Positions 1-7,780 are shown, counted from the stretch's first letter. The stretch: 58,138 nucleotides of DNA from Methanogenium sp. (GCA_030595665.1 JAUVCV010000012.1:1-58138), one strand, 5' to 3'. Program-made: numbers and translations. Notes: generated by a model from the sequence alone, not told the origin.

Positions 1-37
1 CGTATTTTTCCGCCAAAACTGGCGGGCGGAAAATACG
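1..37. other. Inverted repeat / strong hairpin at window edge
   Basis: Bases 1-14 pair with bases 25-37 with a single bulged T (CGTATTTT-T-CCGCC against GGCGGAAAATACG), leaving a roughly 10-nt loop. It may be the terminator of a gene lying left of the window. No gene is supported between it and the ArsG-like gene ending at 214. Confidence 0.45.
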
Positions 38-213
38 CCCATCCCGCCACCCGATTTGCCCATACCGGCATTCAGAAAGATGAGGTCAGGGGGGGTGATG
101 GGAGTAGTGGGTGACAAAGAAACCGGGATGGGGCAGGAGCGTTCTGCTCTGCGTCCGACCTGCACCCCGTCCCGGAGACATTGAGTGTTCTTCCCTTCGG
201 CATCCCCCTCAAC

Positions 214-927
214 CTACCCCACCCAGGTAACCCAAATCAGATAACCGCCCATCCCGATAAACACCATTGCAACTCCCTTCTTCACCCAGCATTCCGCCGC
301 CTGCGCCCGCTGCATCAACTGTGCCGCCCGTCCGATTCCGCCTGCGAGCAGGACGGAGACCAGAATCACCGGCAGGGCCGTTGCCATCCCGAAGACGGCA
401 GGGACGACAAAGGCATCACCGGTCTTCAGGGCGATGGGGATGAGCATACCGAAGAAGATCACCGCACTGAACGGGCAGAAGCTGAGCGCAAAGAGCATTC
501 CCAGAATAAAACTCCCGGCAAATCCCTTCTCTGCATACGTCTCCATGAGGGTGGCGAGATATTTCCCGCCTCCCGGAAGCGGGATGTCAATGACATCAAG
601 CATCAGGATGCCTAAAATAATGAGCAGCGGGCCGAGGAGCATCTCGCCGTGCTCCTGTAAAAAAAAGGAGATCGCCTGCACATTGAGTCCGGCATACACG
701 ATGGCCGCAGCGATGGCCACATATGCCGTCGTTCTCCCTGCGGCATACAGCGTCCCCACGAGGAGGATTTTCCGGCTGTCCTCCAGCCGCCGCGAGATGT
801 AGGCGATGGCGGTGATATTCGTTGCGAGGGGGCACGGGCTCATCGCCGTCATCAGCCCGATAAAAAAGGCGGCGACGAGCGGAACACCGCTCATCCCCAT
901 CGTCTGCATGAACCCCATGATGTCCAT
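214..927 (-). CDS. ArsG-like CcdA/DsbD-family membrane transporter
   Basis: This is a 237-residue polytopic membrane protein with about six hydrophobic segments, of the CcdA/DsbD transmembrane type. A cysteine lies in helix 1 (MSPCPLATN, C32) and another in the helix near residue 151 (FALSFCPFS), the paired layout of thiol-redox membrane proteins. This subfamily, with the ArsF-like protein encoded just upstream, is annotated as ArsG, linked to export of aromatic arsenicals; that role is family knowledge and not shown here. The gene starts 6 nt after the ArsF-like stop, so the two are probably co-transcribed, and it is the last gene of the minus-strand arsenic-type regulon. The real substrate could be another thiol-reactive metal(loid). 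Confidence 0.75.
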   Translation of the reverse strand: MDIMGFMQTMGMSGVPLVAAFFIGLMTAMSPCPLATNITAIAYISRRLEDSRKILLVGTLYAAGRTTAYVAIAAAIVYAGLNVQAISFFLQEHGEMLLGPLLIILGILMLDVIDIPLPGGGKYLATLMETYAEKGFAGSFILGMLFALSFCPFSAVIFFGMLIPIALKTGDAFVVPAVFGMATALPVILVSVLLAGGIGRAAQLMQRAQAAECWVKKGVAMVFIGMGGYLIWVTWVG

Positions 928-933
928 GATATC

Positions 934-1412
934 TTATGCCAGCTGCTGCTCAATTACCGCCCTGATGTAGGTAGTGAACTGATCTTTGTCTTTGATCATA
1001 TACCAGGGGGTGACCAGTTCCTGTTTATAGAATCCGTTCTCATCAAAGATTCCTATCCAGAGAGAGGATCCGGTCGGGCGATACTGTTCAACAAGGTCGC
1101 TGTTTTCGGGGTTGTCGAAGTTGACATGATCAAACACCAGCTCTCCTGACTCCAGCTCCGGTGCGTACCATTCTGTGACCGTCTCTTCGGCAAAATCGCC
1201 CAGCACGGTGCAGGATGTGCAGCTCCTGTCACCGTGGAAATGATAGATCTCGACTTTTTCCACATTCGTTCCCGTGTAGGTGATCTCGGTCTCCGGGGTA
1301 TTCTCCGGTGCACCCGCCACAGCCCCTCCGTCATCCGTGCATCCGGCGCAGAAGACCACCGTGGCTGTGATGATCCGGTGATGTTGAATTTTCCGGGTAA
1401 TTTCCCTCTCAT
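934..1412 (-). CDS. ArsF-like thioredoxin-fold lipoprotein, apparent frameshift at 5' end
   Basis: The mature part (1-340 of the open frame from about 934 to 1350) is an exported thioredoxin-like domain with a CxxC (RSCTSC) and C-terminal helix ending EQQLA. It resembles ArsF, annotated as a nitrophenyl-compound nitroreductase subunit that works with ArsG. It is preceded by a lipobox (VVFCAGC) and a hydrophobic stretch. The only ATG with a good ribosome site (GGAGG, 4 nt upstream) is at 1412, but it reads one frame off from the lipobox. One extra A in the GGGAAA run at about 1404-1409 would join them as MRGKITRKIQ... and restore a lipoprotein leader. So either the gene is disrupted by one base, it starts at an unusual codon, or there is a sequence error. 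An ArsR-type operator lies at 1481-1500. Confidence 0.6.
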
Positions 1413-1480
1413 GATTCCTCCGTCTCGGTATTGGTCTGGTATACCGTGCTATTTGGCGGATAACAACGAACCGTTGCAAT

Positions 1481-1500
1481 GTTTCAAAATAACTTGTAAT
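1481..1500. promoter_or_regulatory. Putative ArsR operator, copy 3 (imperfect)
   Basis: GTTTCAA-AATAAC-TTGTAAT matches the two perfect sites at 3157-3176 and 4463-4482 (ATTTCAA-N6-TTGAAAT) at 12 of 14 arm positions with the same 6-nt spacer. It sits about 70-90 nt upstream of the ArsF-like start at 1412, in promoter position. Confidence 0.55.
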
Positions 1501-1585
1501 TGGATCTGGTAGCGGGGAGTATTTTAATCATTCGTCATCCGGGCCGTGAGGTAGTGGCCCGATTCCGCTCATACAGAGGATTTGG

Positions 1586-1972
1586 TCACAGGCCCACTGC
1601 TTTCAGGGCCGCTTTCCTGATCAGATCCGCAGGGATGGCTTCATGTGTCTCGTCCCCGCAGACGATGGCCCGGCACTCCGTATCTGTTCCCGTGATGCAG
1701 GAGCAGGAGACGCACGGGGTCATCTCCACCTCTGCCTCGTCCAGAAGATCTTCGATGGGTGTGCCGTTGAAGAGGATGGTGTTGGATTCGACAATCCGTT
1801 CTGGCGGGAGCACCATCTCCACGACCTTTACCCGGATGCGCCGGGCCGAGAGCATGGGCCGGATCGCGTCCACAACCCCTGCAAGGGTATGTCCGGTCGC
1901 CGCACACCGGACACATGTTGTATCGACATTCTCCCCGATATGCCGCCATTCCACTGTCAGTGTGCCGGTCAT
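1586..1972 (-). CDS. DUF2703-family protein
   Basis: A soluble protein of about 128 residues starting at the ATG at 1972, 10 nt after the stop of the DGC-domain gene. A longer frame to 2104 exists but overlaps that gene and adds unlike sequence, so I reject it. The protein begins with a beta-strand and CVRC motif (WRHIGENVDTTCVRC) and has a Cys-rich centre (MTPCVSCSCI) plus further cysteines, consistent with DUF2703, a thioredoxin-fold-like family found in arsenic and selenium loci. The function is unknown; the cysteines suggest metal(loid) or thiol handling. It is the last gene of the second minus-strand transcription unit. Confidence 0.75.
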   Translation of the reverse strand: MTGTLTVEWRHIGENVDTTCVRCAATGHTLAGVVDAIRPMLSARRIRVKVVEMVLPPERIVESNTILFNGTPIEDLLDEAEVEMTPCVSCSCITGTDTECRAIVCGDETHEAIPADLIRKAALKAVGL

Positions 1973-1982
1973 AATTTTTCTT

Positions 1983-2438
1983 TCAGCTGCAGTCCCCGCC
2001 ACAAACACAGGGGGTCTCCTCTTCATCCCCTTCTGGTTTGGTCTTTTCTGGTCTGCCTTTTCCTTCCCAAACGGCACAGACGACTTTTTCAAGGTCACCC
2101 TCATCCACGTCCATGTCGCCGACCTTTTTGATATCCAGATCTGTGATCACAACGTACTGGTCGGGTTCGACACTGGCCGCTTCGCCAATCTTTTTTGCGC
2201 ACCCGACTGAACACCCGTCGATGATGACAATCTCGTCTGCGTCCTCTGTTTTTTTCATCACCGAAGGGGTCTTTATCGCAAGAGAAGCGGTGCATGCCTT
2301 ACTGCCGAATCCCTCCTTTGTGAGAACAACCGCCGCCGCGTTTGAGAGCTCCCCGACATTTGAGGCACCGGAACAGGCGAAGATGATTCGCTTCTTATCT
2401 CCCCGTTCCCCGCAGGTACAGGTGGGTTTTTCATCCAT
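1983..2438 (-). CDS. DGC-domain putative zinc-binding protein
   Basis: This 151-residue protein carries the hallmarks of the DGC family: an N-terminal strand with FACSGASNVGELSNAA and the name-giving DGC in IVIIDGCSVGCAKK. It is flanked by Cys-rich ends (TCTCGE near the N-terminus, CVCGGDC at the C-terminus). About eleven cysteines fit a metal-binding role. The family lacks a firm function but recurs beside thioredoxins and metal transporters. Its ATG at 2438 lies immediately after the TGA of the mini-thioredoxin gene (TGAGATG), so translation is coupled. Confidence 0.75.
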   Translation of the reverse strand: MDEKPTCTCGERGDKKRIIFACSGASNVGELSNAAAVVLTKEGFGSKACTASLAIKTPSVMKKTEDADEIVIIDGCSVGCAKKIGEAASVEPDQYVVITDLDIKKVGDMDVDEGDLEKVVCAVWEGKGRPEKTKPEGDEEETPCVCGGDCS

Positions 2439-2439
2439 C

Positions 2440-2682
2440 TCACATCCCCCCCTGCAGGATCGCTTTTATCTCTTTAACATCCGCCACACGGCCTGAAAAT
2501 TTTAGTTCGTCATCGACGATGAGCCCCGGTGTCAGCATCACCCCGCTGTCCATGATGGCGTTGATGTCTTCCACCTTTTCAATTTCTGCGGATACCCCGA
2601 GCTCTGCAACCGCTTTTTCCACATTTTTTGCCAGGCGTTTGCATTTCATACACCCGGTTCCCATAATCTTTATCTTCATCAT
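2440..2682 (-). CDS. Mini-thioredoxin (redox-active disulfide protein)
   Basis: An 80-residue thioredoxin-fold protein with active-site CxxC in MGTGCMKCKRLAKN, a cis-Pro motif (VMLTPGLIVDDELKFSG) and a C-terminal helix. This is the short archaeal redox-active disulfide type, of MTH895-like length. It probably reduces a Cys-rich partner such as the neighbouring DGC or DUF2703 proteins; that partnership is inferred. The ATG overlaps the TAA of the preceding small gene (TAATG at 2680-2684), showing an operon. A second ATG follows immediately (MMK). Confidence 0.85.
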   Translation of the reverse strand: MMKIKIMGTGCMKCKRLAKNVEKAVAELGVSAEIEKVEDINAIMDSGVMLTPGLIVDDELKFSGRVADVKEIKAILQGGM

Positions 2683-2825
2683 TATCGCCCTGAATGCTCA
2701 TACTCCCTCACAAGGGCCGTGAATGATCTCACCTGGTATGGCCCGACACCAACACCATCAACCTCGTTTTGTCTGATGTGTCGTATGGCATCAGCGGCAC
2801 CGCACGATGGAGTATTCTTTGCCAT
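2682..2825 (-). CDS. Small protein, 47 aa, unrecognised
   Basis: A 48-codon frame begins MAKNTPSCGAADAIRHIRQN and ends REYEHSGR. It has an excellent ribosome site (GGAGGAAGGACATT-ATG), and its TAA overlaps the thioredoxin ATG, so I regard it as real despite its size. It has one cysteine. The central VDGVGVGPYQ segment looks like a beta hairpin followed by a helix, but I do not recognise a family. Its position directly before the thioredoxin suggests a partner or substrate in the same thiol system. Confidence 0.65.
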   Translation of the reverse strand: MAKNTPSCGAADAIRHIRQNEVDGVGVGPYQVRSFTALVREYEHSGR

Positions 2826-2927
2826 AATGTCCTTCCTCCTATAATATAATACAGGGGAAACCCGGGGGAGAAAAACAGAAAAATTGAGACTGTGGGGAAT
2901 GAAGGGATGATTTGTTGCATTCCTCCT

Positions 2928-3086
2928 TCACTTGGCGTTCTCAGTCTTCTCTGCGTCCGTTGTCTCCTCTTTGGGAACGATTTTAATGTCTCCGCAGCAG
3001 CACCCGCAGCCTCCGCAACCGCCGATCATCTTTTTCATCTTCGCTGCAAATCCTTCCTGTTTGGTATCCTGGTTCTTGTCAGACAT
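2928..3086 (-). CDS. Small Cys-cluster protein, 52 aa
   Basis: The start ATG at 3086 has an AAGGAG site 9 nt upstream. The protein is Lys/Glu-rich and hydrophilic apart from one compact cluster, GGCGGCGCCCGD (cysteines 24, 27, 29, 30 and 31), with no signal peptide. Such a cluster could bind arsenite, a soft metal or a small iron-sulfur centre, or could be a thioredoxin substrate. A perfect ArsR-type operator at 3157-3176 lies about 70 nt upstream, so it is probably the first gene of an arsR-controlled unit continuing to 1586. I do not recognise a named family. Confidence 0.7.
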   Translation of the reverse strand: MSDKNQDTKQEGFAAKMKKMIGGCGGCGCCCGDIKIVPKEETTDAEKTENAK

Positions 3087-3156
3087 ATGTGAATAAACTC
3101 CTTGGTTCAAATTGGGTTGAAATACTGTTGGACTATGGTACGGTATATATGTTGGC

Positions 3157-3176
3157 ATTTCAATAATTGTTGAAAT
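3157..3176. promoter_or_regulatory. Putative ArsR operator, copy 2 (perfect)
   Basis: ATTTCAA-TAATTG-TTGAAAT is a perfect 7-bp inverted repeat with a 6-nt spacer, upstream of the Cys-cluster gene at 3086. It is identical in both arms to the site at 4463-4482 beside the ArsR gene. Confidence 0.75.
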
Positions 3177-3276
3177 ATCCGGGGATGAAACAAAAAAGGT
3201 TGTGACCGGGGATATGGGCAGTCATACCTGTTCATCACCGGAAAAGGGGTGCTGGTATCCGGTATTCCCTGTCTCC

Positions 3277-4212
3277 CTACAGAATTCCGGTGATCTGGAA
3301 GGTGATACCGGCGATGATAGCGATTCCCAGCACAGTTGCAACAAACACTCCCACCAGGCGGCGTTCAAAGATGGAGGAGAGCAGGGTCACTTCAGGAATG
3401 CTTGCCCCGGCGCCGCCGATGATGAGTGCCATCACCGCACCGATGCCCATCCCTTTTTCAAGAAGCACGGCACTGATGGGAATGATGGTCTCTGCCCGGA
3501 TATACATCGGAATGCCGATGACGGCCGCCACCGGAATGGCAAGCGGGTTGTCCGGCCCTGCAAGAGACACAATGAGGTCTTCCGGGACAAATCCGTAGAT
3601 GAATGCCCCGATGCCTGCACCAAGCAGGAGATACGGGAGCACCTGCCGGAAGAGGGAGATGGCGAACATGAACGCTTGACGCACCTTTGGCACGTGGCGG
3701 TCAGAAAATGATGCCCCTTCCGGGTGACTGCAGTCACATGCCAGGTGTGCCCCTTCGATGGTGACGTTCTTCACATATTTCCCATACCCGGCTTTCCCAA
3801 GGAGTGCTCCAATACTTACCGCCGCAATGAATGTGATGACGGCATACACCGCGGTCGGCACAATGCCGATGAGGGCGGTGAGCAGACTCAGGATGACCGG
3901 GTTTAAGAGCGGGGATGCAAGCAGAAATGACATGCATATCCCGAAGGGGATGCCCGCATCGAGAAGGCCCATAAGGATGGGAATTGTCGAGCAGGAACAG
4001 AATGGCGTGAGTGCACCGAATGCCGCCCCCATCACGTTGCCGGTGCCCTCGCCCCGTCCGGTGAGCGTTTTCTTTATTCGCTCCGCCGGGATGTATGCCT
4101 GGAGCAGGCCGACAAGGAATGAAATTCCAATGAAGAGGATGACCAGTTCCCCTGCGATGACAACAAAAAATTGTCCGGCGGTGGCGAACGTGCTGTAGAT
4201 ATCCATCGTCAC
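3277..4212 (-). CDS. ArsP-type permease (DUF318 / YraQ family)
   Basis: A 311-residue permease with about eight transmembrane segments in two halves. The first half carries the family signature TPFCSCSTIPILMGLLDAG. The second half has the matching repeat around PMYIRAETIIPIS and GAGASIPEV. A central cytosolic loop is rich in Cys and His (HLACDCSHPEG). Family members ArsP and YraQ export organoarsenicals or other substrates through the FCSCS cysteines. It lies downstream of the small Cys protein at 4224-4391 and divergent from arsR, with a perfect operator between, so repression by that ArsR is likely. The substrate cannot be read from the sequence. Confidence 0.85.
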   Translation of the reverse strand: MTMDIYSTFATAGQFFVVIAGELVILFIGISFLVGLLQAYIPAERIKKTLTGRGEGTGNVMGAAFGALTPFCSCSTIPILMGLLDAGIPFGICMSFLLASPLLNPVILSLLTALIGIVPTAVYAVITFIAAVSIGALLGKAGYGKYVKNVTIEGAHLACDCSHPEGASFSDRHVPKVRQAFMFAISLFRQVLPYLLLGAGIGAFIYGFVPEDLIVSLAGPDNPLAIPVAAVIGIPMYIRAETIIPISAVLLEKGMGIGAVMALIIGGAGASIPEVTLLSSIFERRLVGVFVATVLGIAIIAGITFQITGIL

Positions 4213-4223
4213 AAACTGCCGGT

Positions 4224-4391
4224 TTACGGTGTTTCGTCTTCTCTTTCCGTTACGGTTTCTGCCTTTACGTTCCCGGTTCTGTCATGGCATCCGTACCCGC
4301 AACAGCATTCGACGTTTTCCACAGCTTTGAGTATCCGTGCGGTAAGCTCATCCGTTGCATCTGTCTTTGAATCCGGGTCATTTTTTGTCAT
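4224..4391 (-). CDS. Small Cys-rich protein, 55 aa
   Basis: A 56-codon frame from the ATG at 4391 to the TAA at 4224, 11 nt before the permease start, so it is probably the first gene of the permease unit. The protein is hydrophilic with a single Cys cluster in VENVECCCGYGCHD, like the 2928-3086 protein, with which it shares acidic/lysine flanks. The ribosome site is weak (GTGATG). Possible roles are metallochaperone or metal-buffer for the permease. No family recognised. Confidence 0.6.
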   Translation of the reverse strand: MTKNDPDSKTDATDELTARILKAVENVECCCGYGCHDRTGNVKAETVTEREDETP

Positions 4392-4462
4392 AGGCGGGTC
4401 ATCACTTCTGAAATTCGATTAGTATGAAATACCATGGCCGTGGCAGGTTGATATAGGTTGCC

Positions 4463-4482
4463 ATTTCAACTTTATTTGAAAT
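4463..4482. promoter_or_regulatory. Putative ArsR operator, copy 1 (perfect), divergent promoter
   Basis: ATTTCAA-CTTTAT-TTGAAAT lies between the minus-strand gene starting at 4391 and the ArsR-family gene starting at 4564. One site here could control both directions and give autoregulation. Confidence 0.75.
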
Positions 4483-4563
4483 TCTTTTTTTTCGAAAGAA
4501 CAAAAAGACCCGTTCCCTGCCGGACACAATTCTTATGTTCTGTAGCCGTTCATACTACGTACC

Positions 4564-4968
4564 ATGTCTGTTAACCGGCACAATACCACTCCGTCATCTC
4601 CGGAAAACAGAGGTATGGAAGGCCGTGATATCCCTGAAGAGGTGGCAGAGGCGCTTCTGGCCTGCGGCGGTGTCGAAGCGATGGAGGGATGCCTTCCTGA
4701 TGCTGACCGGCTGGCCAGTGTCTCTGCCTTTCACCGTGCCTGTGCGGATCCTGTCCGGCTGAAGATCCTCTTCATGCTTTCCCAACAGCCGCTCTGCGTC
4801 TGTGTCATTAAGGAGATCCTTGACATTGCGGACTCGAAACTCTCCTATCACCTGAACGTGCTCAAAAAAGCGGGGCTCATCAAGGGCGAATCGCAGGGCA
4901 ACTGGATCATCTACTCGCTGACGGGGGACGGGAAAACCTGCATCGGCTGTAAGCTGATGGACGGGTAG
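4564..4968 (+). CDS. ArsR-family metal(loid)-responsive repressor
   Basis: A 134-residue winged-helix protein. Residues about 50-125 form the ArsR domain: ADPVRLKILFMLSQ, then CVCVI at the start of the recognition region (the classic arsenic-binding cysteine pair of the family), DSKLSYHLNVLKKAGLI as recognition helix, and a beta wing ending WIIYSL. Extra cysteines occur in a 45-residue N-terminal extension (LLACGG, EGC) and at the C-terminus (CIGC), so it may bind metal at more than one site. The ATG at 4564 has no clear ribosome site and may be nearly leaderless; an internal ATG at 4615 is the alternative. It probably represses itself and the minus-strand genes through the repeated ATTTCAA-N6-TTGAAAT operator. 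Confidence 0.85.
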   Translation: MSVNRHNTTPSSPENRGMEGRDIPEEVAEALLACGGVEAMEGCLPDADRLASVSAFHRACADPVRLKILFMLSQQPLCVCVIKEILDIADSKLSYHLNVLKKAGLIKGESQGNWIIYSLTGDGKTCIGCKLMDG

Positions 4969-4969
4969 A

Positions 4970-4995
4970 GGATTTTTTTTTCAAAAATTGTTTTT
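4970..4995 (+). terminator. T-rich terminator after arsR
   Basis: GATTTTTTTTTC followed by TTGTTTTTCC directly after the stop codon is the U-rich run expected of archaeal intrinsic termination. Confidence 0.5.
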
Positions 4996-5042
4996 CCTGC
5001 GGGTGACAGATATACTGAGTAATCACCTGTGGAGATACTACG

Positions 5043-6068
5043 ATGATAAAAAAATCCCCTTCTTTGATCTCTCTTACTGCACTGGTAGGAATCTGTGTTA
5101 TTCTCGCCTGCGGTTGTGTAAATGAAGATGCCTCCCCCACACTGGACAACGGTGTGGTGGAACCCGGCGTTGCTGAACAGAGTCCGGACTATAACGAGAC
5201 ATACAACTGGCTTTCCCTGCCGTCCGTTGAGAAAGGGGTCGATGTATTCTATGTCTACCCGACGGTCAGCAGCAATGCAACCGGTCAGATGGATATCACC
5301 TGCGCAGAAGAACGGGCGCTCGCTGAGGGCATTTATCAGGCACAGGCAAGTGTGTATAAATCGAATGCCAATGTCTTTGCCCCCTACTATCGTCAGATGT
5401 CCACCCAGGTTACTATGCCTGCGGGCGGACTTGCAACCGATACGAAAGAATTCAAACAGGGTGCCGCCGATGTGGAAGAAGCCTTTGAGTATTATATCGA
5501 GAACCTCAACAAAGGCCGTCCGTTCATTATCGCCGGTCACAGTCAGGGAACGATGGCATTGATTGAACTGATCAAGAATCGCTTCGGTGATGACGAAGCG
5601 CTCCGCAACCGTATGGTTGCCGCGTATCTGATTGGCTACACCGTAACGGATGCCGATCTTGCAGCAGCAAATCTGACCGCGGCAGAGCGTGCGGATGACA
5701 CCGGCATTGTTGTTACCTACAACACCCAGTCCACGACGTCTGTGGGCGGCCCGATGCTCATGGAAGGAGCACACTGCATCAATCCCCTGAACTGGAAGAC
5801 GGATGATACCTACGCTCCGAAATCCGGGAACCTCGGTGCACGGATTTATAATGATTCAACAGGCGAGTTGCTACGTGAGGTGGACAACTACTGTGACGCA
5901 CAGATAAACCTGACAACCGGAGCTCTCACCACAACAATCCCCGCAGGCGAGGAGCTTGACATCGGTGCATATCCGGAAGGTGTCTATCACCGCTACGATT
6001 ATGCATTCTGGTACCGGAACCTCGAACAGAATGTCGGCGACCGGATTCAGGCATTTTCCGAACAATAA
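5043..6068 (+). CDS. DUF3089 family lipoprotein, alpha/beta-hydrolase fold
   Basis: A 341-residue exported protein. The N-terminus has a lipoprotein signal (about residues 1-25, lipobox ICVILACGC), then a short linker. The body matches DUF3089: VDVFYVYPTV near residue 66 and the nucleophile elbow GHSQGT with Ser167, giving a serine-hydrolase of lipase/esterase type. A likely acid and His follow in the C-terminal half. It probably acts on the outer face of the membrane on an ester substrate that cannot be predicted. A GGAGA ribosome site precedes the ATG at 5043. It stands alone, with a T-run after the stop. Confidence 0.85.
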   Translation: MIKKSPSLISLTALVGICVILACGCVNEDASPTLDNGVVEPGVAEQSPDYNETYNWLSLPSVEKGVDVFYVYPTVSSNATGQMDITCAEERALAEGIYQAQASVYKSNANVFAPYYRQMSTQVTMPAGGLATDTKEFKQGAADVEEAFEYYIENLNKGRPFIIAGHSQGTMALIELIKNRFGDDEALRNRMVAAYLIGYTVTDADLAAANLTAAERADDTGIVVTYNTQSTTSVGGPMLMEGAHCINPLNWKTDDTYAPKSGNLGARIYNDSTGELLREVDNYCDAQINLTTGALTTTIPAGEELDIGAYPEGVYHRYDYAFWYRNLEQNVGDRIQAFSEQ

Positions 6069-6439
6069 TTACCTTTTTTTCCGGTCTTTTTCAGAGACCC
6101 GCCACTATGGTACCCATGGTTTCAGGACAGGACGGTGCCAAATAAATAGTTCTTCTCCGGGAGACGAATATGGATGAATACGATATTGGAGGGTGGAAAT
6201 AAGAGAAACTCCGTTGATCGTTCTGACGTATGAATGTCCCTGTTTTTTTGATATCTGGTCGTTGCATGCGGGGGGTGAGATGGATTGGGTCTGGTAGGGG
6301 GAAAGTAAATGTTCATGCGTGTTCTCCCCAACAGCAGGAAGGCCCGTCCGTCTGGCCGACCGGGCCTATGGGTTTCCTGCTCATTGACATCCCTTGCTGC
6401 GGTATACTGTTCCCTTCACTCCGGGGGGCCCGGTCAGAT
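6069..6439. other. Intergenic stretch with one terminator-like hairpin
   Basis: No gene is supported in this 371-nt gap. It holds a T-run after the DUF3089 gene (6072-6081). At 6341-6366 there is a GC-rich hairpin (GGCCCG-TC / GACCGGGCC) that would lie about 75 nt past the end of the minus-strand gene at 6440 and could terminate it. Confidence 0.5.
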
Positions 6440-6775
6440 TTAGAACTCCTCCAGAAGCCCGTAGCCGTAGCTGCCCAGTCTGTTGCCTGCCCTCTCTTCC
6501 GGATAGCTGGCAAGAATCAGACCATGCTCTTCAAGGAACCGCTCGGCGATATTCCTGGTTACAATGGTGATCTTCTCTTCTTCATCTGGAATTTCTGTCC
6601 ACCGGTACAGGTAGTAGATGTCCGGTCTCTCTTCACGATTCTTTATGAAGAGATCCCTGCCACGCCCATACCGGCGGTCATCCTCCGAGACCGGTCGTGG
6701 GGCAAGGAATACTCTGGTGTCGCTCTCCGTATCCAGAACAATATCCCTGCCTTCAAATTCAACAATTCTCTGCAT
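6440..6775 (-). CDS. Hypothetical protein, 111 aa
   Basis: A soluble, acidic protein starting at the ATG at 6775 with a GAGG site about 8 nt upstream. It begins with a beta-strand pair (MQRIVEFEGRDIVLDTES), is rich in charged residues and tyrosines (RPDIYYLYRWTEIPDEEE) and ends in a helix followed by SYGYGLLEEF. No membrane segment, signal or catalytic motif is visible and I do not recognise a family. The strong charge and periodic strands look like a true folded protein and not a chance frame. It is monocistronic. Confidence 0.6.
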   Translation of the reverse strand: MQRIVEFEGRDIVLDTESDTRVFLAPRPVSEDDRRYGRGRDLFIKNREERPDIYYLYRWTEIPDEEEKITIVTRNIAERFLEEHGLILASYPEERAGNRLGSYGYGLLEEF

Positions 6776-6945
6776 TTTCGTTTGCCTCTTTTTTTGTGTG
6801 ACAGGCCCACAACAAGGCCGGAAATCGGGTTCGTGCAGTCATGGGCGAAACACCCGGCACACCGGGACACCCCCCCATTGGCGGATTCCAGTGCGTTTCC
6901 GGCACTCTTCACTAATACATGTGTGCATAAATATGTTGTGATCTG

Positions 6946-7407
6946 TCACACAAATTCATACATTATTGATAAATTATAATACTGGGGATTGCTCACGGAA
7001 CGATCCGCTGTAGCGTATGCAGGGAGAAAGAGATGGGGGGTGCCGATACCGGGCACCTGATATATCTGTTTTTCCGGTATCTGGTGTCGATTGGATGTGC
7101 CCGGCAGGGACCGAAGATTTCCGGTGCTGTTGCCGTTCACCCCCAGGAAACTGACGGCGATGAGAATGATGATGATGATGTAGAGAAGAATGGCGATAAT
7201 CCGTCCGAGAAGACCGGCGGCCACTTCGGTCAGGTGGCCCTGTTTTTTGAGCATCCGTTCCGTCAACCTGACGATGACTTTTGCCACGATATATCCGACG
7301 ACGAGGGTAAGAGCGGCAAGGATTACCATCTCCGGGGTAATGTTCGGGGAATAGTTTAGTGCCGCAAGACCTGTCGTATCTCCGCTGCTTCCGGTAAGGG
7401 TCTGCAT
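6946..7407 (-). pseudogene. MscS-family mechanosensitive channel, N-terminal remnant
   Basis: From the ATG at 7407 (GAGG site upstream) the first 95 residues look like the N-terminal transmembrane region of a small-conductance mechanosensitive channel: a first helix (VILAALTLVVGYIVAKVIVR), a basic loop (TERMLKKQG), and a second hydrophobic helix ending VSFLGVN. Where the pore helix TM3 should follow, the sequence changes to an unrelated, non-membrane tail of about 55 residues (from NSTGNLRSLP to the stop), and the soluble beta domain is missing. The family normally needs about 270 residues or more. I read this as a truncated, non-functional gene. Confidence 0.6.
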
Positions 7408-7660
7408 ATTGTTTACCTCAATTTCCTGCACCCAATGCCGGATGCAGTGGTCCGGAGTCCGCCCCGGTTATATGCCTCTGTAGCGGATGAAGAATATATA
7501 ATTGTCCTGTCCCCGGTATCGGTGGTCAGGATTGATCCGGTGTATCTGCCCACTGCGGTGTGGGCATCATACCGCTTCCTGAATGTACGCGGTGATTTCT
7601 TCCGTCGGGATGGAAAATATTCTGGTAAAAATGCCTGTCGCTCTCTTGTTTGGTAAAATA

Positions 7661-7744
7661 CGCCGAGAGGGAGATTTGAACTCCCGGGGTGCGAACACCA
7701 GAGGCTTTCGAGGCCCCCGCCTTTCCGGGCTAGACTATCTCGGC
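7661..7744 (-). tRNA. tRNA-Ser (anticodon CGA)
   Basis: The minus strand folds as a class II tRNA. The acceptor stem is GCCGAGA/TCTCGGC with discriminator G. The anticodon stem is GGGGC/GCCTC around loop CTCGAAA, anticodon CGA. The variable arm is long (GGTG-TTCG-CACC) and the T arm is GGGAG-TTCAAAT-CTCCC. The long variable arm and G discriminator fit serine. The 3' CCA is not encoded. No intron is seen. Confidence 0.95.
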
Positions 7745-7780
7745 ATGAGAAATGTGCGGACAATAATTGCCCCTCCGGGG

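Noticed and set aside
214-4212. Possible transposon or plasmid origin of the arsenic regulon
   Set aside because: No transposase, inverted ends or clear composition change were seen around it.
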